From Hericium rajendrae (taxonomy: Eukaryota > Basidiomycota > Agaricomycetes > Russulales > Hericiaceae): a stretch of DNA of 64,000 bases. Both the position numbers and the translations under genes were made by a program. Below are positions 10,406 through 20,405 of the stretch, in pieces. How positions within the stretch are numbered: the stretch's first letter is position 1; every line of letters starts with the position of its first letter. The notes under the pieces are model-generated. The model ran no database searches and was not told the origin of the DNA. It saw only the letters and a program-made list of their open reading frames with translations. The stretch lies in contig CM065890.1 of the NCBI GenBank assembly GCA_033439255.1, forward strand, positions 434,001 to 498,000, written 5' to 3'.

Positions 10406-12311
10406 TCACCCCCTCTCTAAGACGCACTTTCGCCTGGAGTGCGTGATGAGCATGGATGGGATCGAGGTAGATGAGTCCACGAAGATTGGGAGCCTTGAGT
10501 GCATGCGGATGGCGGGTGTAGAAGTCGGTGATTGCACCATGGGCATTGGAAAGGGAGGTACGTGAAAGCCACTGATTTTCTGAATCAGGGTAGCCTGCCC
10601 ATTTGACGAGATATTCAATGCCGCGTTTGTTCCGAGTGAGACGAGCATCGAGGACAGACTCAACTTCGTACTCTTCCTCGCCCTCCACAAGGTCAGGTGG
10701 TGGTGCAGGGAAGTTGGGACCATGAGCATTGGTTTCCTTGTAAGGGGACAACAGGGACGTGTGGAACACCGGGTGGATACGCCAGGTGGGTGGTAGCTTC
10801 AGTCGATAAGAGACTGGGCCCAGGACATCAGTGATTTCAAAAGGTCCCAGGCGTCGATCAGCAAGCTTAGCTTTGGGTCGTGTGGTTTTGATGTTCTTGC
10901 CATCGAGCCAGACCTTGTCGCCAACCTGGAAGTGGATGGTGTCATGCATATGGTCCTGGTTGTTGCGCTTCATGAGATCAGCAGCTGTTTGAAGGCTGGC
11001 CTGGACCTCAGTGCGAAGTTGTTCGAGGTGACGGAAACGATCCTCGACGGCGGGTGTAGACGATGTGGGGTTGACAGTGGGGATGGCAGTGGGAATATAG
11101 CCGAGGAGCATTTCAAATGGAGCTCGGTTAGTGGCGCTGTGGATACGGTGGTTGTGCGAGAACTCAGCGTAAGGGAGCCATTGGACCCAATCATCCTGAC
11201 GGTAGTTGCAGAAGGTACGAAGGAACTGCTCGAGTTCTTGATTGACGCGTTCTGACTCGCCATCGGTCTGTGGATGATAGGCGGTGCTGAGGGAGGACTT
11301 GATACCAAGTTTGTCAAAGACGCCACGCATGACTTTGCCTGCGTACTGTGGGCCACGATCAGAGATGAGGCGTTCCCAGAGGCCGTAGTTCCGATAAATC
11401 CTGTCAAAAAGGATGTCGACTGTGCCATCACTGGTAATGGTCTCGTTACAAGGAGTGAAGGAGACGTGCTTTGTAAAACGATCGACGACCACATTGATGG
11501 AGTCATAGCCTTGGCATTCTGGGAGTTTGACGATGAAGTCCGAGGTAATGTCTTGGAAGGGACGGGTAGGGATGGCATTGGGGATTGTTTCAACATGGGG
11601 GCGGTGATTTTGAACCTTGGTGGCCTGGCAGGTAGCACAGCCATCGACATAATCACGAACAAAGACAGACATACCAGGCCACCAGTAGTTGCGACTGAGG
11701 AGCTCATAGGTCTTGTAGCGTCCGGGGTGACCAGCCATGGGAGTGTCGTGATGCAGCTTGACGATATCTCGCCGAAGGTTCTTGTCAGCAGGGATGTAGA
11801 CTTTGCCACGAAAGAGGATGAGGCCATCCTCGTAGTTCCATTCTTGGAGGTTCTTGACGAGGGAGCGGGGACCGTTGTTCAGGATCACGTCAAGGGCTTG
11901 AACGACCTCAATATCCTTGGTCTTGGCATTGCGAATGCGTTGGCAAAGATCAGCATTGCCAATGGACTTGACAGCGGCTGGACGTGTAGCACGAATCTGG
12001 AAGTACTTGGGGTCGAGGAGGACACGATCTGAGTTGTCGTCGTCCACCCCCTCTCTATGGTCAGGTCGTCTCGACATGGCATCTGGCCGGTGATGAATAC
12101 CGGGTTTGTGGATCAAGGTGAAGTCGAAACGAGTGAGGAAGAGAGCCCAGCGAGCCTGACGACGACTCAGCTTTTGGGCAGACTTGAAGTATTCCAGGTT
12201 CTTATGGTCGGTCCAGATCTCCACAGTATGGGGAGAGCCTTCCAGGTAGTGCCGCCAGGCTTCGAGGGCACGGATGATGGCCAGGAGTTCCTTGTCATAA
12301 ATGTCGTAGTT
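10302..12311 (-). CDS. Chromovirus pol, 3' part: RNase H end, integrase, chromodomain
   Basis: The minus-strand frame runs from the nested insertion at 12315 to a stop at 10302 inside the LTR; numbering below starts at 12224. It begins in RNase H (VEIWTDHKNLEYF). The integrase HHCC finger is near residues 155-200 (HDTPMAGH ... CATC). The DDE core shows SDF, SDRGPQ and GESERVNQELE. A chromodomain lies near residues 510-575: EYEVESVLDAR, then YLVKWAGYP and NQWLSR with the expected aromatic positions. The chromodomain places the element among chromoviruses and would target it to modified histones. The 5' half of the same protein lies at 24470-26681; the two halves meet exactly if one copy of the GCGT target is removed. 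Confidence 0.93.
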   Translation of the reverse strand, partial: NYDIYDKELLAIIRALEAWRHYLEGSPHTVEIWTDHKNLEYFKSAQKLSRRQARWALFLTRFDFTLIHKPGIHHRPDAMSRRPDHREGVDDDNSDRVLLDPKYFQIRATRPAAVKSIGNADLCQRIRNAKTKDIEVVQALDVILNNGPRSLVKNLQEWNYEDGLILFRGKVYIPADKNLRRDIVKLHHDTPMAGHPGRYKTYELLSRNYWWPGMSVFVRDYVDGCATCQATKVQNHRPHVETIPNAIPTRPFQDITSDFIVKLPECQGYDSINVVVDRFTKHVSFTPCNETITSDGTVDILFDRIYRNYGLWERLISDRGPQYAGKVMRGVFDKLGIKSSLSTAYHPQTDGESERVNQELEQFLRTFCNYRQDDWVQWLPYAEFSHNHRIHSATNRAPFEMLLGYIPTAIPTVNPTSSTPAVEDRFRHLEQLRTEVQASLQTAADLMKRNNQDHMHDTIHFQVGDKVWLDGKNIKTTRPKAKLADRRLGPFEITDVLGPVSYRLKLPPTWRIHPVFHTSLLSPYKETNAHGPNFPAPPPDLVEGEEEYEVESVLDARLTRNKRGIEYLVKWAGYPDSENQWLSRTSLSNAHGAITDFYTRHPHALKAPNLRGLIYLDPIHAHHALQAKVRLREGVMSRIAPFLSAFFSAIKASRRSCAPAAPSHVHFLT

Positions 12312-12315
12312 GCGT

Positions 12316-13333
12316 TGATGCGCCCTTTAGCGCGCCTTGCAACGGCATTGCCCACTCCCCGCCTCCTTGCCCGTCCCGCTTCACTTCACCTCAGCCGCAC
12401 CAAGTCCGCCCACCGCGACGTTGCTCCCCGCACAGGACAAGCGCCCCCACGGGTTCGGGACCGACCGGGTCGGACTAAAGCCGGCGTCCCGTGGTCCGAT
12501 GCACCGAACGGGCAGGAGATCAACCGGCCGGACGAGTCAGCGGCACAGGAACAGAAGCGCGCCCAGAGAACCAGCCGGCTCAATCAACGCGCCTCGAACG
12601 CCCACACGCCCCCGGATCACGAGCGGCGCCCGCGACAGTGCGCTACTGACGTCATCCCAGCCATTCAAGCTCGACGTGCCCGCCGTTCCCGACGCACGCC
12701 CGGGCGACGTTGTAAGGCGGCACCTTTGATTCGTTCGTACCACGCGCACGCCCTCTGCCCTGCACGGGCCGAGTCGCAACGACTCCACTCGCCAAGGGAC
12801 CCGGAGCAGGCAGGATCAGGAAGGAATTGGAGATTGGGTCGGTCAGCGGGAGGTTGTCGTAGGGAGTCGCGCCGGGCCGCCAGAGGCGGCCTTGCCCATT
12901 TGTACCGTAGCTACTGACTTAGAGAATCAGAACGGAATCTGCCTTTTTCCCCTCAGAGCTCAGATCTCACAAAGCCCGCCGTTTGACGTTCTCACCCCAG
13001 TCTCTAAGCACGTCTCAGACGTAGCTCTTCTCACTTTCTCGTGTCGCTCATCATATTCGTCGTACTCGTCGCCGCGCCGTTATCTACAAGCCGTATCACC
13101 TAAGACCCGTGAGTCTTGTCGTACCGTCATCGTCCCTAGCAGAGCCGTGTCGGAAGTCGCCCGCGCGCAGCAAGCTCGCCCTCCGCGGCCTTGCTCCCCT
13201 ACCCGTAGTACGATCACCCGTCAGCTACACGTCTCGGCGCTCCCCTCTTGAGATACTTGGTCCCCTCGCACCCCCCGGTACTCTGTTGGTTTTGGTTTTG
13301 GCTGCCGCCTCCATTCCCAGGGTCCACACATCA
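12316..13333 (+). repeat. 5' LTR of the nested gypsy element
   Basis: 1018 bp, starting TGATGCGCCC and ending CACACATCA. About 99% identical to 23449-24469. Confidence 0.95.
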
Positions 13334-13336
13334 TTT

Positions 13337-13358
13337 TGGAGCCCACCGCGAGGGTTCC
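13337..13358 (+). other. Primer binding site of the nested gypsy element
   Basis: TGGAGCCCACCGCGAGGG starts 3 nt after the LTR. Its complement would be a tRNA 3' end with CCA, a U discriminator, a 7-nt acceptor strand and a 5-nt T-stem, which fits a tRNA acceptor/T-arm. The tRNA identity is not determined. Confidence 0.7.
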
Positions 13359-14110
13359 ATACTCAAAATAGAGCCGCGTCGTACTAGGAGTAGCGCACGG
13401 TCGAATCCAGATCGTACCCTCGAACAAGAAGTCCGTGTTGCGACTCAGGACCCTCAGCAAGTTTCCCCCGACCTACCGTCACCTTTCCCGCCGGTTCCAA
13501 CTCCCACTAGTCCCCTTACTCCCATCGACGAAGAGTTCGAAATTCCCGAGCTCGAGCGTTCCTTCATCGTTCCTACTCCACCCGTATCGCCAGCTCCGGC
13601 GCCGCGACCCCTTGCCGGCCCCTCTGCTACCGCGGGTCCTAGGACAACGCCGCACCAGGCGACTTTCCCTGCTACCCCCCGTCCCCCTTCTCCTACTCAA
13701 CAACACAGCCCGCTAGCCCCTGCACGTTTCCCCTTCCCCAGGCCACCAAGTATCCAACCAGTCATGCCGCCCCCCTCCATGCCTATGCGCGGCGAGAGCG
13801 GTGCTCCCAAGTTCGACACCAACTCCCCCCGCGAGCTGGGCCGTTACTTCCTCGATCTCGAATTTTGTTTTCAGCGTTCCTCCGTGGCAGATGACGCGGA
13901 GAAAAAGAGTCATGCGGTCCGTCTCCTCTCAGACGTTGACGCACAAGAGCTGTGGCGGTCCGAGGCCAAGTACGCCGCCGGCACTTGGGACGAATTCAAG
14001 AAAGCTATCCACGAACTCTACCCGGGCTCGGCTAAGGAGAATACCTTTTCGCGTCAAGATTTGGAGTCACTCGTCCACCGAACTGCCGAGTCCACCTCAG
14101 TTCCGTCGGC
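13345..14110 (+). CDS. Gag, N-terminal part (broken by frameshift)
   Basis: The frame that includes ATG 13248 runs through the LTR end and PBS into a Pro/Thr-rich leader, then a gag-like helical domain from about 13790 (GESGAPKFDTNSPRELGRYF, later WDEFKKAIHELYPGS). This is a gag core type common in basidiomycete gypsy elements. Near 14105 the meaningful sequence moves to another frame (VGELGAFSREFTVITRYLKG), so the listed frame ends in nonsense at 14159. No in-frame ATG between the PBS and the gag core is clearly the start. A single-base indel, not programmed frameshifting, is the simplest reading because the break is inside a domain. Confidence 0.75.
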
Positions 14111-14111
14111 G

Positions 14112-16270
14112 AACTTGGTGCGTTCTCGCGCGAGTTCACGGTCATCACGCGCTACCTGAAAGGCAAGAACCGCATCTCCGATATCGAGGAACAACGCTGG
14201 TTTTTGGCGGCGCTCCCCGAACGTCTTCGCCTGCGGGTAGAGGACCGCCTTGCTCTTACCAAGCCTGATCACCATCCCGACGATCCGCACCCGATCAACG
14301 ACGTCTATAGGGCCGCAGAGTGGTGCATGTATGGCACTGCCATCACCCCCGACCCGTACCTGCGTGGACCGTCGTCAACTCAAGCCACCGCGTCGTCATC
14401 AACCGCCGATGCAGGCTCAGGGACGACTATCCAGATTAAGAGTGAGCAGTTAGCGTCACTGGCCGATATCCTCTTGAGGAGCGCGCAGCAGCCGTCGCGT
14501 CAACCGATGGTCTCCGGAGGTAATCAAGGCGCGCCAATGCGCGGGCGAATGGGGTCGGATCAGTGCAACTTCTGTGGGAACGTGGGGCATTTCGTGCGCG
14601 AATGCATGACAGCCCGGGAATACATGGCCGCCGGCAAGTGCAAGAAGGACGTCCAAGGCAAGATGGTCTTACCCTCTGGGGCTTGGCTCCCGCAAGGACC
14701 CCCAGGCGCGACTATGGCCGAACGGATCGACGAATACCACCGTATGAACCCCAATCAGCGAGCCACGGGTCAGCTTATGATGGGTGTAGCCGGTACCCAC
14801 CAGGCAAGTTCGCCGCGGGCGGGGCTCCCTCCCTACGGCTATCGCGTCGCGCCGGCATACGCTCAGACCACCGCGTCCCCCTATACCCAGGTCCAGGCAG
14901 GGTTGTACCAGCTCACCACAGACGCGCGGATCGAGAGCCTGGAGGGCGAGCTACGGCGGTTATACCAGTTGAAGGACGCCTCGGTTGTGCCCCCACCCAA
15001 TGCCGCGGCCAGCCGTGATAGAGCTAACCGGGCGTTGGAACGAGCTCGCAGGATGGAAGAGCCTGCCCGCCAACCAGCCCCTCCACGATTGCCCCGTGCG
15101 CCGCCGCGCCCGACCATCGAGGACGAACCAGAGCCGCCGCAGGCGTCCCTGCCCCCTCCGCAAGCTTCACCGGCCCCAGGCCCGGAACGAGACGTCCCCC
15201 CCCACCTTCTATCTCAACCTGCGGTACGCGACGACCTCCGCGACCCTGATGGTCCCGTCCACCCATTTGCCAGAGCCCGCGACGGTGCAAGGCCCGCGCA
15301 AGTCCCAGTGATCGAAGTAGTCGAAGAGACGGGCCCAACCCGTCGTGCGCAAGACTCAGTCGGGCAAGACGTGCTGGACCGCGTGTTCGCGCGCGCCATG
15401 TCCCTCCCTATCGAGGTCACCCAGGGCGAGCTCTGGTCCCTGGCTCCTGCACTACGCGCGAAATACAAGGAGGCAGTCTCACGGCGTCACACGCGTCCGG
15501 TGGCGGGACAGAACCTGTTGGAAGTCCTTAACGAGACTGACCTGCTCTCCGAGCTGCCAGGTGAAGATGCAGTCGAGGAGCTGGCCTCGCCAGCGCGTCA
15601 AGTAGAGCTCGCTGCAGGTATCCAGTTCGCGAGCGAGCCCGCCGAAGGCGACCGTGTGCAGCATCCGGCCTCGCCCCCTCATCCACGAGTATCTATCCTT
15701 TCGCACCAGTGCGCCGAGCCGCCGGAAGGTGCTGTCGTCCTCCCGGATCCCTACGAGCAGTACCTCAAGCAACTCCGCCCGGACGAAAAGCCTAAACCCC
15801 TGATCGTCTCGCGCGAGTCTGCGGCGCTGCGTTCTATTGCAGCACTCATAGATCATCAAGAACCGGTCGAGTGCATCTTGGACCCAGGTTCTCAGGTCAT
15901 CTCCATGTCAGAGAGCGTTTGCTACACCTTAGGCCTGTCGTATGACCCCACGATTATCCTCACTATGCAATCCGCCAACGGCGAACTTGATGACTCGCTG
16001 GGCCTGTGCCGAAACGTGCCTGCAGTCTTCGGCAACATTGTTCTCTACCTCCAAATACACGTCCTCCGGTCGCCCGCCTACGATATCCTACTCGGACGCC
16101 CCTTCGATGTGCTTACCGAGTCAGTCGTGCGCAGCTACCGCAATGAAACACAGACCATCACCATCTTCGACCCAAACACCGGCGAAGCAGCCACGATCCC
16201 CACCCACCCGCGCACTGACATTCAGTATACGCTCGCGGCAAAGGAGGATTTTCGTGCTTCGATGATTTGA
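14112..16270 (+). CDS. Gag C-terminal part with zinc knuckle, plus retropepsin-like protease
   Basis: This continues gag after the frameshift. With numbering from the TTG at 14204, a CCHC knuckle CNFCGNVGHFVREC lies at about residues 120-133. A long Pro/Arg/Glu-rich linker follows. A retropepsin-like domain shows VECILDPGSQV near residue 558, with DPGS in place of the usual D(T/S)G, and later DILLGRPF as the flap-side motif. The frame stops at 16270 and pol starts in the -1 frame with a few bases of overlap. No canonical slippery heptamer is evident at the junction. Confidence 0.8.
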
Positions 16271-19116
16271 TCGAAGATCAAGGAGAGGTCGCCTTCATCG
16301 TTGATTTCGACTCGGAGACGCCGCAAATCACGGCTTATGCCGCTATACCCCCAGAATGTTCCGAAAACCCAGAAAAACGCCAAGATCATCTTCAATCTCT
16401 TTATCTCTATGCCTGTGATGCCTCGCTTCTCGACTCTAGTCCGGGGGGTCCTTCGCTTTCGGATGCCCCCGATAAATCTAATTTGTTGTCCGCCTTTCTC
16501 TCCGCTACAGCCTGCAAGTCCGCTTCCGCTTCCAAGCAAGGTCGCCCGGGTCCGCCGCCTCCTGGTGCGACGGATACCGGTCCTCCTGTCGCCTCTTACG
16601 CCGCAAAGAAATACAAGCCAGTTGCCCAAAAAGTCCGCCCAGTATTTACGGACCTCCCCGAGCGTTTTCGGGTTCTCCGTAACATCAAAGGCGACCCTCT
16701 CCAAGACCTGCCGGAGTTATCTCCCAATCCGCCCCCGTTCGCTCCCACCGCCCGCTATACCGAAGAAAGAAAAGCGGTTATCGATCGCGCCCATCCAGAA
16801 GGTTTCCTCTGGCCCTCCGAGCGCGCCCTACTCCACCATTTCATGTGTCTCCACGATACCGCCTTCGCCTGGGACGATTCAGAGCGGGGACATTTCCGCG
16901 AAGACTTCTTCCCCTCAGTGGTTATGCCGGTGATACCGCACACCCCCTGGGTCTTGAAGAACCGTCCAATCCCGCCAGGCATCCATGACAAGGTCTGCGA
17001 GATTATCCGTACCAAGATCGCCGCCGGCGTATATGAGCCTTCGTCGTCGTCATATCGCTCACGCTGGTTCTGCGTCACCAAAAAGGATGGTACAAGCCTG
17101 CGCATTGTGCACAGTCTCGAACCACTCAACAAGGTCACCATCGCTCACTCGGGCGTCCCGCCTTTTACCGACCAGCTCGCCGAGCAGTTCGCCGGGCGTG
17201 CTTGCGGCGGCATCCTCGATCTCTACGTTGGTTACGACGAGCGACTCTTGGCGGAGGAGTCCCGTGACATGACCACGTTCCAAACCCCGTTCGGGCCCAA
17301 ACGGCTCGTTACGCTGCCCATGGGGTGGACGAACTCCGTGCCTATCTTCCACGACGACGTTACCGAAATCCTCCGGCCAGAAATCCCAGCTGTCACCATG
17401 CCCTATATCGATGATGTCCCCATTAAAGGCCCAGCTACCCGTTACGAGTTGCCCGGCGGAAATTTTGAAACTATACCCTGGAACCCAGGTATTCGTCGCT
17501 TTGTCTGGGAACACTTCCAGGGCGCGAACCGTGTCGTCCAACGCATGAAATATTGCGGTGGTACCTTCTCAGGGAAAAAGACTGTCCTTTGCGCGCCGGA
17601 AATCATCGTCGTCGGCCATAGATGCACGCCGGCGGGCCGTTTGCCAGAACTCAGCAACCTCGCCAAGGTCAGCAACTGGCAACCTTGTACCGACCTCTCG
17701 GACGTTCGCGCTTTCCTCGGGACCATTGGCGTGGCCCGCATCTTCATCAAGAACTTTGCAAAACGTGCTCACCATCTGGTACGGCTTACGCGCAAGGACA
17801 CCCCATTCGAGTTCGGCCCAGACCAGTTGGCTGCGCAGGAAGACCTTAAACAAGCGCTACTCGCATCACCCGCCCTGCGCGCGATAGATTACGAGTCTCC
17901 CGCCTCAGTGATCCTGGGCGTCGACACCTCCTATATTGCCATCGGTTACCTACTCTGTCAACAGGATGTGGACGACCCCAAAGTTCGCCGGTATGCTCGC
18001 TTCGGCTCTATCGCCCTGAACGACCGTGAGGCGCGCTTCTCCCAACCAAAGCTGGAATTATATGGCCTATACCGGAGCCTTCGCGCACTCAAACTCTGGC
18101 TCATTGGCGTTCGCAACCTGATTATCGAAGTCGACGCCCGTTATATATCCGGCATGCTGAATAATCCCGATCTCGCCCCTAGTGCGTCCATGAACCGGTG
18201 GATCGTCGGCATCCTCATGTTTCAATTTACCCTGGTCCACGTCCCTGGCGAGAAGCATGGGCCGGATGGCCTCTCCCGGCGCCGCCCCCAGGACGATGAT
18301 GCGCCCGAACCCGACGACGACTTCGACGACTGGGTCGACCGTGCTTATGGCTTTGTACACATAATAAATGTGCCTCGGATCGGCCACGACCGCCCTCAGC
18401 TGGCCCAACAGCTCATCTCGACCAATGTCGCCGCCGGCGATTTTGTCGCGCCTCCTCCGCAAGACCACTTGGCGTCCTACGCAGACGTTCCAAGGTCCGA
18501 AAAATCCCTCCTCACGGATGCCCGACTGCGCGCCGTCACCGACTTCCTGCTCCATCCGATCCGCCCTGACGGACTGACGGACCGGGAATACGCTCGCTTC
18601 CTGCGTTATTGCCGCGACTTCTTCATGAAAGGTGGCCGCCTCTGGAAGCGCGACAAGACAAATGCGCACAAACTAGTGCTCCCGCCGACCGGCCGCTGGG
18701 CTGCTCTCGTTGAGACTCACGAGTCCGCGGGACACCGTGGCGTCGCCGCAACCGCCCTCCTGCTCGCGGTCCGTTTCTGGTGGCCTTTTATGGGCTCGGA
18801 TGTCGCTTGGTTCGTCCGTTCGTGCCATATTTGCCAAGCGTTCCAGATCCGCAAAGTTCTTATCCCGCCAACGGTTGCGGTGCCCGCGCCTTTATTTGCG
18901 AAAATGTACATGGATACCATGCACCTGCCGAAATCCAACAATATGCAATACCTGGTCCAAGGGCGCTGCTCGGTGTCCCACTTTCCCGAATGGCGCATGC
19001 TGCGCAAAGAACGCAGCGAGCACATTGCTGATTGGATTTACCAAGACATCTTGTGCCGCTGGGGTATGCTCACCGAAATCGTGTCCGACAACGGCGGCCC
19101 GTTGTTAAAGCCTTGA
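16267..19116 (+). CDS. Pol: reverse transcriptase, RNase H, integrase N-terminal part
   Basis: 949 aa, entered in the -1 frame relative to gag-protease. RT motifs: RWFCVTKKDGTSLRIV, GGILDLYVGYDE with the first catalytic Asp, LPMGWTNSV and MPYIDDVPIKG (YIDD at about residues 379-382). RNase H: VILGVDTSYIAIG near residue 549, then YGLYRSLRALK. Integrase HHCC finger: HESAGH ... CHICQ at about residues 816-860. First catalytic Asp in MYMDTMHLP (about 881), second in VSDNGG (about 940). The frame ends at 19116 just after the second Asp, and the rest of integrase continues in another frame from about 19100. The break is probably a one-base deletion. Confidence 0.9.
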   Translation: MIEDQGEVAFIVDFDSETPQITAYAAIPPECSENPEKRQDHLQSLYLYACDASLLDSSPGGPSLSDAPDKSNLLSAFLSATACKSASASKQGRPGPPPPGATDTGPPVASYAAKKYKPVAQKVRPVFTDLPERFRVLRNIKGDPLQDLPELSPNPPPFAPTARYTEERKAVIDRAHPEGFLWPSERALLHHFMCLHDTAFAWDDSERGHFREDFFPSVVMPVIPHTPWVLKNRPIPPGIHDKVCEIIRTKIAAGVYEPSSSSYRSRWFCVTKKDGTSLRIVHSLEPLNKVTIAHSGVPPFTDQLAEQFAGRACGGILDLYVGYDERLLAEESRDMTTFQTPFGPKRLVTLPMGWTNSVPIFHDDVTEILRPEIPAVTMPYIDDVPIKGPATRYELPGGNFETIPWNPGIRRFVWEHFQGANRVVQRMKYCGGTFSGKKTVLCAPEIIVVGHRCTPAGRLPELSNLAKVSNWQPCTDLSDVRAFLGTIGVARIFIKNFAKRAHHLVRLTRKDTPFEFGPDQLAAQEDLKQALLASPALRAIDYESPASVILGVDTSYIAIGYLLCQQDVDDPKVRRYARFGSIALNDREARFSQPKLELYGLYRSLRALKLWLIGVRNLIIEVDARYISGMLNNPDLAPSASMNRWIVGILMFQFTLVHVPGEKHGPDGLSRRRPQDDDAPEPDDDFDDWVDRAYGFVHIINVPRIGHDRPQLAQQLISTNVAAGDFVAPPPQDHLASYADVPRSEKSLLTDARLRAVTDFLLHPIRPDGLTDREYARFLRYCRDFFMKGGRLWKRDKTNAHKLVLPPTGRWAALVETHESAGHRGVAATALLLAVRFWWPFMGSDVAWFVRSCHICQAFQIRKVLIPPTVAVPAPLFAKMYMDTMHLPKSNNMQYLVQGRCSVSHFPEWRMLRKERSEHIADWIYQDILCRWGMLTEIVSDNGGPLLKP

Positions 19117-19949
19117 CGCAGCTGGAAAAGAAGTACCACGTCCGGCATATCCGCATCTCGGGCTATAACTCGAGAGCCAACGGCATCGCTGAGCGTGCAC
19201 ACTTTGACGTACGCCAAGCCCTGATCAAGGCCGCCGACGGCGTGGAGAAGAATTGGAGCTACTCAGCCCACTCCGTGTTCTGGTCGGAACGTATCACCAT
19301 CCGCCGGCGCATGGGCTGTTCCCCATACTTCGCGGTAACCGGTACGCACCCCCTGATGCCGCTCGATATCGCGGAAGCCACCTACCTGCTACCGCCGCCC
19401 GAGGCGATCTTGTCCTCTACCGACCTGATCGCCTCCCGCGCTCTTGCCCTGCAGAAGCGTCAAAAGGACCTTCAGCGACTTCACAGCCGCGTCTACGAGG
19501 CCCGCCTCCAGGCAGCACGAAAATTCGAACTGGAACATGAACGCACGATCCGCGACTTTGACTTTCGCCGCGGCGAACTGGTACTTGTCCGCAATTCCGC
19601 GTACAGCACCAGCCATTCCCGGAAGACCAAACCGCGCTACCTAGGCCCGTACCTCGTCCTCGGCCGCAACAAGGGGCGTGCTTACCTCTTGTGTGAGCTC
19701 GACGGTACGTTATTCGACCGGCCCACCGCAGCCTACCGCGTTGTCCCGTATTTCGCCCGTACCATCCTCGATCACCCGCCATTGGAAGATTTCCTCGATG
19801 TCGGCATCGAGCAGTTTGAACGTTTACTCGCCTCCACCGTCACAGACCCGGATGACGAAACCGCCGGCAGCGACCTCGGCGAATTCGACAGGTCCCGACC
19901 AAGTTCGCCCGCGGCGTCCTCTGACCACTCGACTAGCGAGGAGGACTGA
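19100..19949 (+). CDS. Integrase C-terminal part (after frameshift)
   Basis: This frame (open from 19032) carries the end of the integrase core. RISGYNSRANGIAERAHFDV holds the catalytic Glu, followed by the C-terminal domain (YLGPYLVLGRNKGRAYLL) and a Ser/Asp-rich tail ending STSEED. No chromodomain is present, unlike the surrounding element. The polypurine motif begins 12 bp after the stop. Confidence 0.85.
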
Positions 19950-19960
19950 GGGCAGTCCAT

Positions 19961-19977
19961 TTTTCAGTTAGGGGGAG
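19961..19977 (+). other. Polypurine tract, internal copy
   Basis: TTTTCAGTTAGGGGGAG sits 12 bp after the integrase stop, where the 3' LTR of a plain gypsy element would begin. An identical 17-mer lies at 23430-23446 directly before the real 3' LTR. Confidence 0.75.
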
Positions 19978-20285
19978 TAGAGGCCGTCAGTCAAGCGTGT
20001 CGACGACCTTGGACGCCCCACCAATACCCACACGCACGAAATAAATCTATTGTTACTTGCATTTCGACAAACTCGCCTTGGGCGATCTTCATACCATCCA
20101 CCACTCAGATGTTACCTTCACCAATCGTATAGGCCCTGACAAGATCGCCTGGGGCGACTTTGTTTCTTTCTGGTTTTCCCCTTTAGATTCACACAGGTTC
20201 AGACTTCAAGATGGGCTCCCATTCGGCAGGAGCAACGATACAGTAGGACTCGGCGTCCCGATTACGAGCGACCTATAGTAAAAAG

Positions 20286-20302
20286 CCGGGCCTAAGGCCC
20301 GG
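20286..20302 (-). terminator. GC hairpin followed by T-run, distal to antisense gene B
   Basis: CCGGGCC-TAA-GGCCCGG is a perfect 7-bp stem. On the minus strand it is followed by CTTTTTACTA. It lies about 104 bp beyond the stop of the minus-strand gene ending at 20406. The shape resembles an intrinsic terminator, but such terminators are not known for fungal Pol II, so the role is open. Confidence 0.4.
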
Positions 20303-20361
20303 GCAACACAAAACGTATGCGACAACTTCCACGACGACAAAACAAGATAGCAAATTTAAAA

Positions 20362-20382
20362 GGGGAGGGTCTTTCCCTCCCC
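20362..20382 (-). terminator. Hairpin followed by T-run in the 3' UTR of antisense gene B
   Basis: GGGGAGGG-TCTTT-CCCTCCCC is a perfect 8-bp stem. On the minus strand it is followed by CTTTTAAATT and starts 23 bp beyond the stop codon. It is the first of two such structures in a row. Confidence 0.4.
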
Positions 20383-20405
20383 GCGCAAAGCGACAGCCCC
20401 GCTCG

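Noticed and set aside
13248-13344. ATG at 13248 as the true start of gag
   Set aside because: It lies inside the LTR upstream of the PBS, and the peptide up to the PBS is hydrophobic nonsense; gag more likely starts after the PBS.
20286-20382. Bacterial-type intrinsic terminators, suggesting prokaryotic cargo
   Set aside because: The neighbouring genes have fungal introns and fungal codon use; the hairpins are kept only as structures of unknown role.
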